Shown here: positions 21,110-31,518 of the stretch, piece after piece
Position numbering within the stretch: position 1 is the first letter of the stretch
How the letters are laid out: every line of letters starts with the position of its first letter
Assembly: GCA_023678885.1 (NCBI GenBank)
Contig: CM043006.1
Span: 10,691,948 to 10,755,947 of the forward strand
Direction: 5' to 3'
DNA length: 64,000 nucleotides
Source: Pogostemon cablin
Taxonomy: Eukaryota; Streptophyta; Magnoliopsida; Lamiales; Lamiaceae
Position numbers and translations under genes: made by a program
Notes under the pieces: model-generated
What the model was told of the DNA's origin: nothing
Databases searched by the model: none
What the model saw: only the letters and a program-made list of their open reading frames with translations

Positions 21110-21560
21110 AGTTATCGAATTGATCTTCTGGAACACAATTCTCCCTCTGTCTCGCCGATTCGACCTGGATTAGACGTGAAGGTCTGGTCGAATCAACTCA
21201 CTGTATGATTTCTAACCTCCGATTCGACATGGATTCAACTTGAGGGCCAGGTCGAATCAATATGCTGCTTGTCGAATCGGGCATCTGACTAAACAAAGTG
21301 CTCTGGATGGTTGGATTTGGCCTGGAATCGACCTGAGGGCCAGGTCGAATCGACTGGATGTTGGTTGAATCGTGCTTCTAATAGAACAGAGTGCTCTGGA
21401 TGGTTTGTTTTGACTTAGATTCGACCTGAGGGCCAGGTCCAATTGACTGAACGTTGGTCGAATCAAGGCTCTTTTTCTTTGAGATCACGTCCAGTAGGTC
21501 AATTCGACCTCTCTTGTTGGATTCGACCTATGGTGTATGTTGAATCAGGGTCGAATTGAG
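21110..21560. repeat. TTCGACC/GGTCGAA microrepeat cluster (gag-protease spacer)
   Basis: Words ATTCGACCT, GGTCGAAT and near variants recur on both strands through the segment. A roughly 80-bp larger unit (CGAATCxx...CTCTGGATGGTT...GGGCCAGGTC) appears at about 21280, 21355 and 21420. The cluster lies between gag and protease, where coding similarity to other gypsy elements is lost. Confidence 0.8.
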
Positions 21561-21659
21561 CTCTTGACATCTCCAATTTTGATTTTGGCCTCATCGGTCC
21601 CTCGTACTGTGTTCCAGACCTCAATGTGATGGAGTTGTAGGACCTTGGATTCTCAATAC

Positions 21660-23133
21660 TTTGCGACGGGAGCTTCCCTTTCTCAATAGTTTAATTGAGC
21701 TTGTTAACATTTCCTGCTATCTCCCCCATCAACAATGTAAGGTCATTCACTTGCTTGGATAAATCCTTATGGTTTGAATCAATCTTCTTCTCAAATTTGG
21801 CCTTAAGACGATCCATTCTATCATCATTTCTAGCCATGTACCTGTTCACCATATCCTCGAAACTTGGCTTTTCTTCTTCCACTTTCGCACCTAGATCAAC
21901 ACCCATCGGAGGTTGAATTGCATTGTTAGGATTGCTCCATGAAAACTTCAGCCTCCTAGGCTGTTGATAATTACCCGGGGGTCCACGATTGTTGTAGTTC
22001 CTCTGGTAATTCCGGTTTCCCTGATTTTGAAACCTTGTTCCTTGAATACTTTGGCCCATAGCATAATTTGCTTCTTCCATTTCCTCTTAGATCGTGCCAT
22101 CATTCATAACTTCCTGCTACATGATCGGTACGCGCTGAGATATATTGCTGATTTGCTTTTGTTGAGACTCAAGTAGCTTGTTGATATTCGACAAGCTAGA
22201 GACGATATCATCTTCTCTACTTGTTTTTACCATAGCATGTTCAACTTTAGCCACTTTTCCAAGGATGTAAGTGCCTCTAACTCTATCAGTTGGCTAATAT
22301 CTCGAGTTCATCGAAATATCTTCAAAAAGTTTCTCGGCCTCTACGGATGACTTAGTAAGCAATGCTCCATTAGAAAAATATCCAATAACACACGTGAATC
22401 ACAGTCCAATCCATTGTAGAATATGATGATATATTGAGCTTTAGATAGCCCATGTTGAGGACACTTACGAAGCATGTCCTTGAATATGTCGCACGCTTCA
22501 TGAAACTTCTCTCCAGTACCGATAGCAAATTGGTTAATGTCTTGCTTCATCTTGAACACCTTCGAAGGTGGCATGTATCTTTCCAAAACCTTAACTTCAA
22601 TTGCTCCCAAGTAGTTCATTCAGCTACATTAATAATGTCGTACCAATCTCTCACCCTTTCAATAAGCGAGAATTTAAACAAGAGGATCTTCCTAGTATCT
22701 TCATGTTTTCCTGCGTCTTTTTGAGTACTTACATAGCCCAAGAACTTGTTTAGATGCTGCTGTGGATCCTCGAAAGACCCTCCTGAAAAGCAGTTCCTTT
22801 CTATCATGCTAATAAGAGTGGGATGAAGATTGAAATTCGCATTAGCCCCTCTCGCTTCTACAAGCCCAAAATTTCCAACACCGTTATTCTTGAAAATCTC
22901 ACGGATGGCCAGATTATCCGGATTTACAGCCATGTCGACTGTCTCTACTTCAAAATTAACTTTGATTGTAGCTTCAATCGCTTGCGAATTTGCACGTCAA
23001 CTTCAACTCCAAGGTTAAGAGCTTCAGTTGGATCTATGGTCTTGTTCTTACTCTTATTCTTCTTCTTCCTCGATGATGCCCCGATCTCAGGATTATATGG
23101 TTCTAATGCACCTTTCTTTGATCTCGTGAGCAT
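21660..23133 (-). pseudogene. Gypsy gag, frameshifted
   Basis: Reading on the minus strand, MLTRSKKG at 23133 opens gag, followed by VDMAVNPDNLAIREIFKNN. The capsid-like part (22933-22341) has FSGGSFEDPQQHLNKFLGY, LLFKFSL, RYMPPSKVFKMKQDI, KFHEACDIFKDMLRKCPQHG and FYNGLDCDSR, the plant gypsy gag pattern. The C-terminal part (22080-21691) is Gln/Asn/Arg-rich, then has an acidic coiled-coil-like helix, DRMDRLKAKFEKKIDSNHKD. Frame breaks occur near 22930, 22615 and 22340, with a stop near 22090. No zinc knuckle is visible. Confidence 0.88.
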
Positions 23134-23218
23134 ACACCTGAAAAGAATAAGAGTTAAAACAGTAAAACAAGAAAAATAGTCCTAATAAAATAGAAATAAC
23201 AAAAAGATATTTTAAGCC

Positions 23219-23236
23219 GTCCAGGCAACGGCGCCA
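23219..23236 (-). other. Primer binding site, tRNA-Asp
   Basis: On the minus strand the site reads TGGCGCCGTTGCCTGGAC. It matches the complement of the plant tRNA-Asp 3' end at the first 13 positions, with three mismatches at the far end. It lies six bases inside the LTR end at 23243. Confidence 0.85.
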
Positions 23237-23242
23237 GAAACT

Positions 23243-24690
23243 TGATTGGCATTTTCTCAACACATAATTAATCTTCAAGTATGAAGGATATCAATTGTAG
23301 TTTTGAAGGTGACCAAGTTATGTATCGAACCCAAGGGACGGATAAATATCAATTAAATTATATTCTAGTTAATTATAACTATGTTGGAAATATAATAGTT
23401 GTGGTGTTGAATTAAGTAAAAATAACAAGAAGAAGAGATAGTAGGTTGTGATCAAGTAAGATGACAGGTAGTTCGTCAGGTCATCCAGTTCCACTTATTA
23501 ATTCATACTTATGAGTGGTGGTGTCTGACTCTGTCTCGTGGTTTATGGACGCATCACTAAACTATGTAAATTCACTCTATAGACACAAGTAAATATGTGT
23601 ATGACATGTGTGAATATCCTCGGAGCAAGAGATACAATTCACCCCCTTTCTAGGTACTATCATAATTAATTATTTCTCGTGCACTTAGTACTCTATCCTG
23701 ATTTGATCTCTCTTTATAGGTAATATGAAATTATACTCTTTATACTACTTATTAACCCAAATACGATTCAATTAACAAGTATTCATATAAGATAGTTCTA
23801 ATAAAACTTCAGAATCCCTTCACTTAGAATTATAACATAAAACCCTGCTCAGCAGTGAACGCACTCAACCAATAATCAAGTTATGTATTCAGACTCTACA
23901 CAACAATTAGTGATACACAAAACTACTGTAAGTATGGATTAAAAATGCACAATCTTATATAAAATAAACCACAAGTAGTGTTGTACGGAGTTTACACACG
24001 GAAGATAAATTAACTCATGAAATCTTCATAACCCTAGAACTACTGAAGTGGCTCCAGCCCATGATTGATTTAAGAACAATCATGGTTAGTTGGACCGAGC
24101 TTACTTGAATCTCTAGCGGAACTCTGTCACAGCCCCTCTGGATGACGGACAATCGATCTCCTCCCAATTCTACGTCTCCATATCTCGGTTCTTCAATGAA
24201 TCCCCATGAATTACCCCTTTTTGATGCTGAATAAGCCTTCTTTTATACTTGTAATCACGTCTCTTGGGCTTGGAATGAGCTTTTTAAGTGATCACACGCA
24301 TTAACGCTGTAAAAATACGGATATGGTAAATTCCTGATCATCTATTCGACCTCAACAACAGGTCGAATCAACCACCACAAGTCGAACTAGACGTTGAATC
24401 AGCCTTCTTTAAGTCTCAGGCATTTGATTCCACCAATTGACCAGGTCAAATTGACGCGACAAGGTCGAATCGGCATCTCAGCCAATCGATTCAACCTCGA
24501 TTCGACCTGATGCCCAGGTCGAATCCTTCAGTCGTGGTCAAATCCACCTTCTGTACTAGTTGTGTCACCAGTTCGACCTGAAGGGCAGGTTAAATTGACC
24601 TTCTTTAGGTCGAATCAAACTCCTTCTTCGCCCAAACGGATGGCTTTGACTTCCTTTCTTCGGTATTCAACACTTCCACTCCGATTTCCT
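23243..24690 (-). mobile_element. 5' LTR of the minus-strand gypsy fragment, U3 truncated
   Basis: The LTR ends (minus sense) GAAAATGCCAATCA, a diverged form of GAAAACGCTCATCA in other copies. It has the ACAAGTATAAAAG promoter (TATA at 24241-24247, minus), the conserved leader blocks and a microrepeat cluster (24350-24620). About 100 bp of U3 start is missing at the junction near 24690. Confidence 0.85.
24350..24620. repeat. TTCGACC/GGTCGAA cluster in LTR U3
   Basis: TTCGACCT, GGTCGAAT and CAGGTCGAA words alternate. They lie upstream of the TATA box in the minus-strand reading of the LTR, at the same position as in all other LTRs of the family. Confidence 0.8.
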
Positions 24691-26127
24691 TCGGAACTGG
24701 CAATGCTAGGTTGTTAGAAGCAAGAGGGACCGGAGCTAATTTTGATCCACACCCTGCTCTTATCACCATGATTGAAAGAAGTCCCTTCTCTGGGGAACAT
24801 TTGAAGATCCTCAGCAATATCTAAATAAGTTCCTTGGGTATGCAAGCACACAAAAAGATGAAGGAGCTCATGAGGATGTGGGGAAGATCATATTGTTTAA
24901 GTTTTCGCTGAATAAAAAAGTGAGAGATTGGTACGATAATCTTGATGCTGCTGAATGTGATACATGGGAGAAGTTGAAAGTGAAATTCTTGGAGCGATGC
25001 ATGCCATCTTCAAAGGTGTTAAAAATAAAATAAGAAATCAATCAATTTTCTATCCATGGCAATGTGAAGTTTTATGAAGCTTGGGACAGATTCAAGGATA
25101 TGCTTCGGAAGTGTCCTCAGAATGAGCTATCTAAAGCTCAATATATCAGTATTTTCTATAATGGGTTAGATTACAATTCTCATGTTTTACTAGATGCTTC
25201 TTCTGATGGAGCATTGCTGACGATGTCACCAAATGAGGTCGAGAAGCTTTTTGAAGATATTTCGATGAATTAAAGAGATTGGCCTACTGATAGAGTGAGA
25301 GGCACTTATGTCCTTGGTAAAGTAGCACAGGTTGAGCATACTATGGTGAAGTCAGGAAGAGATGACGAGATCGTCTCTAGTTTGACTAACATTAGCAAGT
25401 TACTAGAGTCTCAGCAAAAGCAGATCACGAATTTATCTAAGAGAGTACCAATAATGCAGCAGGATAGTGGCTATGAAGGAGCTAGCCAAGAGGAGATCGA
25501 GGAGGCAAATTACGCCATGGGTCAAAGAATTCAAGGAACTAGGTGCCCAACTCAAGGAAACCGGAACTATTAAGGGAACTACAACAATCGTGGTCCCCCA
25601 GGTGGTTATCAACAACCAAGGAGGCTAGAGTTTTCAAGGAGCAATCTGAATAATGCGTTGCAGCCTCCTATCGGTGTTGATCTGGGAGCAAAGGTGGAAG
25701 AAGGAAAGCCTAACTTTGAGGATATTGTGAACATGTACATGGCGAGGAATGATGCAAGAGTAGACCATCTTGAGGCCAAGTTAGAAAAGCAGATTGATGA
25801 TCATCATAAGGATTTGTCTACACAAGTAAAGGACCTTATGTTGTTAATGGGGAGATGGCTGGAAATATGAACAAATTAACTCAAACTATTGAGAAGAGGA
25901 AGCTTTCGTCTCAAAGTATTGAGAATTCAAAATCTTGTCACTCCATTAAATTGAGGTCTGGAACGCAACATGAGGGACCGATGAAGCTGGAATCAAATTT
26001 TGAAGAGTCAGGAACCCGATTTGACCCCGATTTAACCAGCTATCCAGGTCGAACTGAACAGGGGAGGTCGAACAGGGCACCTGGGCGACGTCCTAAGGAG
26101 TCAGAAGGTCAGTTCGACCAAAAATAG
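24691..26127 (+). pseudogene. Gypsy A gag
   Basis: LLEARGTGANFD near 24709 and TMIERSPFSG are the start of the preserved capsid part. A frameshift follows near 24790, after which KFYEAWDRFKDMLRKCPQNE (25064 on) and FYNGLDYNSHVLLDASSDGALL continue. A stop at 25271 and another at about 25571 interrupt, and a frame change occurs near 25855. The C-terminal part has the QQPRR basic stretch, an acidic helix (DHLEAKLEKQIDDHHKD) and an end rich in repeat-encoded Arg/Gly/Glu. The N-terminal 80 or so codons are missing. Confidence 0.85.
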
Positions 26128-26345
26128 GTGGGTTCGACCAAAGCCTCTGGTCGAACTGAGGTTGAACGCCACTCTCCAGAGCGCTATATTCGTCTGAAGT
26201 CGATTCGACCATGATCACTTGGATTCGACCAGCACACTTGGTCGAACCTTGGTCGAACTAGTCGGTAAATGGGAGAATGAACTTTCAAGTATTCAGTTCG
26301 ACCACTAATCACCGAGTACGACCACCTACCCAGGTCGAACTCTCA
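26020..26345. repeat. TTCGACC/GGTCGAA cluster (gag-protease spacer of A)
   Basis: GTTCGACCA, ATTCGACCA and GGTCGAACT/C words alternate every 15-40 bp. The segment sits in the reading frame after gag but has no family similarity at the protein level. Confidence 0.85.
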
Positions 26346-26346
26346 T

Positions 26347-27370
26347 GTTCGGTGCTATTTTCCACATTGAATGCTCCACGTGATGTTGATGCGACTTCAG
26401 TACTTTCCAAAGAGCAGAATATAGAGATTATAGCAGAAAAGAAGTGGGAAAGAGCTAAGAGATTGAGATCCGAAAAGGATAAGGTGGAGAAGGCTGAACG
26501 TGATGAATGGGGATCCCAAAAACTAAGATACATCCGCCCTTTCCTCTCAAGCTAGTTAAGAAGGAATTGGAGGAAAAGTTCAGGAAGTTTTCAAAAATCA
26601 TAAACAAAATAAGTTTGAACATTCCTTTCTCTGAAGCAATATTGGAGATGCCGTATTATGCCCATTTTCTGAAGGATATTCTTTTGAAGAAGAGAAGCTT
26701 GAACGGAATTGAAATGGTGAATTTGTCTGAGAACTGCTGCTCGATCATTCAGAGGAAGCCGCCAGCTAAGTTAAAGGATCCGGGAAGCTTCACAATCTTA
26801 TGTGACATTGGAAAGGGATTGGCCCATCGAGCCTTGTGTGATCTTGGAGCAAGCATCAACTTGATGCCGTTGTCCACTTTTCAAAGGCTTGGTTTGGGGG
26901 AATTAACTCCCACAACAGTTGCTCTACAATTAGCTAATAGGTCTATGACTTTTCCAAAGGGTGTGATTGAATATGTTCTTATCAAAGTAGAGAAGCTAGT
27001 CTTTTCTGTGGATTTTCTTGTACTGGAGATGGAAGGTAACAAGGATAATGTCCCTCTTATCTTAGGGATACCTTTCCTTGCTACTGCGAGAGCCATGATA
27101 GATGTTCAAAAGGGTTAGTTATGGTTTATGATGGATAAAGAAGAGGTCCTATTTAACCTTGAAAAAGCAATGAAGATGCCAATGGAGATGCAATGTCACA
27201 ATATTGATGTAGTGGAGGAGATTGTGAAGGAAGAAATGTCTTTGATTCTGTTCAAGGATCCTCTTGAGACATGTTTGGCGGAGTCTCTTACTTTTCCCAC
27301 TACTGAACTAGATGAACTCTCTAATGAGGTATGTATTGAATTTCTTAAAAAACTTGCTTGCTTTGGGTGA
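26347..27370 (+). pseudogene. Gypsy A protease and pro-RT linker
   Basis: The charged linker (KKWERAKRLRSEKDKVEKAE) is followed by KIHPPFPLKLVKKELEEKFRKF. Retropepsin motif CDLGASINLMP at about 26838 holds the active Asp. RLGLGELTPTTVALQLANRS and VPLILGIPFLATARAMIDV follow. In this copy G-R-P is changed to G-I-P. Frame 26507-27118 is open for 203 codons, ends in a stop at 27116, then reopens as a linker (27128-27370: EVLFNLEKAMKMPMEMQCHN and TELDELSNEVCIEFLKKL). The enzyme would cleave the Gag-Pol polyprotein. Confidence 0.9.
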
Positions 27371-27539
27371 TGACAGGTATGAGTTGACAAGGACCAAAAT
27401 TGAAGAAGTCAAGTGGACTAGGAAGTACTAGTCATTGGTTAGAGAGAGTGCACCTCAAGAAGAGAAGAAAGAGGAGTTGAAACCGCTAGTAGAGCACTTG
27501 AAGTATGCCTACCTAGGTGACAATGAAAAATATCCGGTA

Positions 27540-29188
27540 ATTATATCTCTTGCCTTGATGATGATCAACTTGAGGAATTGTTAGATATGCTTAGAAAGTA
27601 TAAATTTGCGATTGGTTGGTCTCTTGATGATTTAAAGAGGATTAGTCCTTCCTATTGCATGCATAGAATAAGATTATTAGATGAAGCCAATAGTAGCATT
27701 CAGAATCAGCAGAGGGTGAATCTCGCTATTCAAGAAGTGATTAGGAAGCAAATCTTAACGTGGCTTGATGCAGGAATTATTTATCCTTTCAGTGATAGTC
27801 TTCATGTGAGTCCATTGCATGTTGTTGCTAAAAAGGGGGGAATGACTATAGTGAAAGCCAAATATGGTGAGACATTAGCCACTAGAATTCCTATGGGATG
27901 GTGTGTGTGTACGGATTACAAAAAACTGAATGAAAATACAAGCAAAGACTAATTTTCCATTCATTTCATGGATCAAATGCTTGATTGTCTTACAGGGTAT
28001 GAGTATTGTTGTTTCTTGGAAGGGTACTCGGGTTATAATCAAATCATGATTGCACCCGAGGATCAGGAAAAAATTACTTTTACTTACCACCCTTATGGAA
28101 CTATTGCCTTTAGAAAGATGCCTTTTGGATTGTGTAATGCGCCTGCTACATTTCAGCGTTGCATGATGGCTATATTTGATAGGTTGATAGAAAAGATCAT
28201 GGAGGTGTTTATGGATGATTTTTCTATGTTTGGTTACTCGTTTGATGTTTGTTTATCTAACCTTGCTACGGTTTTGAAGAGATGCTAAGAAACTAATCTT
28301 TTCTTGAATTGGGAGAAGTGCCCCTTCATGGTAAGAGATGGGGTTGTTCTTGGCCATCATATTTCGGCAAAGGGATTGCAGGTGTATAGAGCAAAGGTGG
28401 TGGCAATTGAGAAGCTTCCACCGCTTACTAATGAAAGGGGAGTGTGGTCTTTCCTTGGACATGCCAGTTTTTATAGAAGATTCATAGAAGACTTCTCGAA
28501 ATACTTCAAGCCCTTATCTCATTTACTTGAAAATGATGTTCCTTTTGTTTTTGATGAAGAATGTCTAACAGCTTTTCAGGTTTTAAAAGAGACGCTTATT
28601 ACTGCACCTATCTTGATCACACCGGATTGGACTCAACTATTTGTACTCATGTGTGATGCGAGTGATTTAGCACTTGGAGTGGTGCTTGGGCAGTTGAGGG
28701 AAAAGAAGTTCTGCGCCATTTACTATGCGAGTAAGACTTTTGATGCTGCACAAAAGAACTACATGGTGACTGAAAAGGAGTTTCTAGCTGTGGTGTACGC
28801 ATTCAATAAGTTTCGACAGTATTTAGCTGGCATGAAGACTATAGTGTACACAGATCACTATGTGATATGGTACTTGATGGAAAAGAAGGAAACAAAGCCA
28901 AGGATCATTAGATGGATTCTTCTTCTATAAGAATTCAATATGGAGATCCGAGATAAGAAAGGTACGAAAAATGTTTTGGCAGATCACCTATCAAGGTTGG
29001 AGACAAGGAAGCACTGTGATGGTTCTTTTGATTATATAGAAGAGATGTTCCCTGATGAGAAGATCATGGCGGCGTTTGTTGAAGGGGCCGAAAGAGCATG
29101 TGTTGTGGCTGTCCAAGGGATGGATCCATGGTATGCGGATTATGTAAATTACATTGCCGTAGGCGAAATTCCGAGAGATCTCAACTAA
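27540..29188 (+). pseudogene. Gypsy A reverse transcriptase-RNase H
   Basis: RT copies element RNA into DNA. In one reading frame the sequence shows KFAIGWSLDDLK, CMHRIRLLDEA, IIYPFSDSLHVSPLHVVAKKGG, then CTDYKKLNE, FCFLEGYSGYNQI-like fingers, FRKMPFGLCNAPATFQRCM and the catalytic FMDDFSMFG near 28214. LGHHISAKGLQV and FLGHASFYRRFI give the connection. RNase H follows: MCDASDLALGVVLGQ, IYYASKTFDAAQKNY, TEKEFLAVVYAF, VYTDHYVIWYLM and ADHLSRLE. Stops near 27950, 28286, 28928 and 29186 interrupt an otherwise preserved frame, so decay is moderate. Confidence 0.93.
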
Positions 29189-30400
29189 TATCAACTTGAA
29201 AAATTCAAGAGGGATGTCGAGACATTTATATAGTATGATCCGTTTATCTACAAGATATGTATGAATTTCATAATCTGTAGGTGTGTGCCTGAGATAGAGA
29301 TGGAGAGTGTTCTTGATTTTTGCCATGCACAGCCTAACGGGGGGCACTTCGGAGCTCAAAAGACGGCAGCGAAGGTACTTCAATATGCTCTTTATTGGCC
29401 TACCTTGTTTAAAGATTGTGAAACCTATGTGGCGACATGTGATAGATGTCAAAGGATGGGGAACATAAGTCGACGAGATGAGATGCCACTTCAACCAAGC
29501 ATTATTGTTGAGATCTTCGATGTATGGGGATCAATTTTATGGGGCTTTTTCCTCCATCTAATGGATTTCTTTATATTCTTTTAGTAGTGGATTATATTTC
29601 TAAGTGGGTGGAAGCCATTCCTACTCGCGTGAATGATTCAAGAACTGTTTTATCTTTCTTGAAGAAAAATATCTTTGCCCACTATAGAGTTCCTAGAGCG
29701 TTGGTGAGTGATGGAGGGTCTCACTTCGTCAACAAACTTCTTGAAAAGGTGCTTAAGGATTATGGAGTCAAGCATAGGGTTACTACACCCTATCATCCTC
29801 AAGCAAATGGGTAAGCTAAAGTTTCCAACCAACAAGTGAAGTAAATTTGGAGAAGGTAGTCAGAACCAATCGGAAGGTTTGGGCTATGAGGCTTGATGAT
29901 GTTTTAAGGGGGTTCCGGACTGCTTATAAGACGGTGATGGATATGTCACCATACCAAATTGTCTATGGGAAGCCATGCCACTTACTCGTAGAGGTTCAAC
30001 ACAAAACTTTTTAGGCATTAAGGAGTTTGAACTTATCTTTAAATGATCAAAAGGAGTTGAGGATAACTCATATTAATCAATTGGATGAGTTCAGAAACCG
30101 AGCTTATAAGAACTTGGAGATCTACAAATAGAGGATGAAGAAATGGTATGATTCAAAGATCTCATACAAGGAGTTCAAGCAAGTTTATGAGGTATTACTT
30201 TTTAACTCTCAGTTGAAGCTTTTCATAGGAAAATTGAAATCAAAGTGGACGGGGCCGTTCATTATCCATAGAGCCTGCGGAGGGGGAGTTTTGAACTTAT
30301 GGAAAAAGATGGGGACATTATCGCAGCGAATAGGCATCGATTGAAGCATTACAAGTCACCGAATGATGCTTGCGTCGTCTTTGAGGATACCTTGCACTAG
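29189..30400 (+). pseudogene. Gypsy A integrase
   Basis: The zinc-binding part has FCHAQPNGGHFGAQKT then C-x-x-C in ATCDRCQRMG (29310-29460). The core has INFMG at about 29530, where the first catalytic Asp is replaced by Asn, and SDGGSHF at about 29708 with the second Asp. HPQANG ends in a stop at 29812 before the catalytic Glu region. The C-terminal part (30135-30400) has KLKSKWTGPFIIHRACGGG, the Athila-type C-terminal fold with no chromodomain. The frame changes at about 29520, 29830 and 30300. It would join cDNA ends to host DNA but is dead. Confidence 0.9.
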
Positions 30401-30880
30401 ATTGGTACCGTCGTGACTCTCCGACGTTAAACATGAACGCCTGTTGGGGTCTTTCTCTCCCGTTTTATTGTTTAATTATTTTTTTTGTGTGAGTAAGAAA
30501 TTTTTATATTTGACGTGCTTAATTATCAGCAATTACATCTCTTTGCAAATTTAGTTTCCACTATAGTTTCTACTAAGTTTGGAGGTGTGATGTACTTACC
30601 CCATTGAAGCACTGAGAGTATAATCTTTTCTTTGTGATGTTTGTTAGGGGAGTTGATTTTTTGCGGCATATCAAAACTTTTACCAGTTGTGGTGTGTCGA
30701 TTTTTTATAATTTGCCTAATGTTTTGTGGTGTTTGGTGTTGTTTTTGAGTGTCATATGCAAAGTTACTCATGAATGTCAAGTTTAAGGTTGATTCTCGAG
30801 ATAATTTTGATCTATTTTGGTACCTAATGTTCGTTTTTTGCTTAAAGTGTGCAGGAGATAAAGAAAATTTGAGTTTGGAG
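30401..30880 (+). other. Post-pol untranslated segment with internal polypurine tract
   Basis: The segment is non-coding and conserved with 48370-48840 and 60132-60570. It includes TAAACATGAACGCCTGTTGGGG and, at about 30570-30592, a PPT-like CTAAGTTTGGAGGTGTGATG. Confidence 0.7.
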
Positions 30881-31285
30881 CATCAGGAGGTCAGTTCGAT
30901 CATTCATGCAGGTCGAACGTGAAAGACCTGGTCAAACTGGAGATCAGAGAGTTCATTACAGGTCAATTCGGCCAAGCAGAGGAGAGTTCGACCATAGGTT
31001 CGACCAAGAAGGAAGTCGAACTGGAGATCATAGAGTTGTACTGGCGGATTCAACCTAGATGTGATCGATTCGACCAAACGGTTTGGTCGAATCAAGGTTG
31101 AATTGCGAACATGAAAGTTCTAAACAAGCGAGTTCAACCACGACTATAGAGTTCGACCAAAGCACTTGGTCGAAAGGTGGTCGAATCGCGATGATGGGTT
31201 GTCCAGAAAGAGAGTTTGACCATGGATTCGACCACGAAAATCTAATTCGACCACTCTGTTAGGTCGAATCCAGGCCAGGTAAGTT
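30881..31285. repeat. TTCGACC/GGTCGAA cluster (pol-ORF spacer of A)
   Basis: GTTCGACCA, TGGTCGAA and AGGTCGAAC words alternate through the segment. It lies just upstream of the first exon of the env-position ORF. Confidence 0.85.
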
Positions 31286-31518
31286 AATTTTAACTCTATT
31301 TTTCACCTCATTCGATCACTTTTGCACACCACCTTCTCCCGAATTCTTCCCGAATTGAAAATCCTCTCTTCCAATCTTCGATTACACGCGATTTCGAACC
31401 AAATTAATCACATTCCACACACTACACACTCGAATTGCTTCAAGTTTGGGTCGATTTGTCAGTGAAATCTAGGGTTATTGGCGAATTTTAGGATTCGCCA
31501 CAATCGTTCGACCTAGCA

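Larger units (their letters stand above)
20322..24690 (-). mobile_element. Athila-like Ty3/gypsy fragment (LTR, PBS, gag, partial protease)
   Basis: On the minus strand the order is LTR (24690 to 23243), tRNA-Asp PBS (23236-23219), gag (about 23133-21660), microrepeat spacer (21560-21110) and protease (21107-20322). The fragment ends inside protease at the copia RT junction. Its right end, in U3, meets the gag of a plus-strand copy at about 24690. It belongs to the same family as the copies at 24691, 38546 and 52572. RT, integrase and the 3' LTR are missing. Confidence 0.88.
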
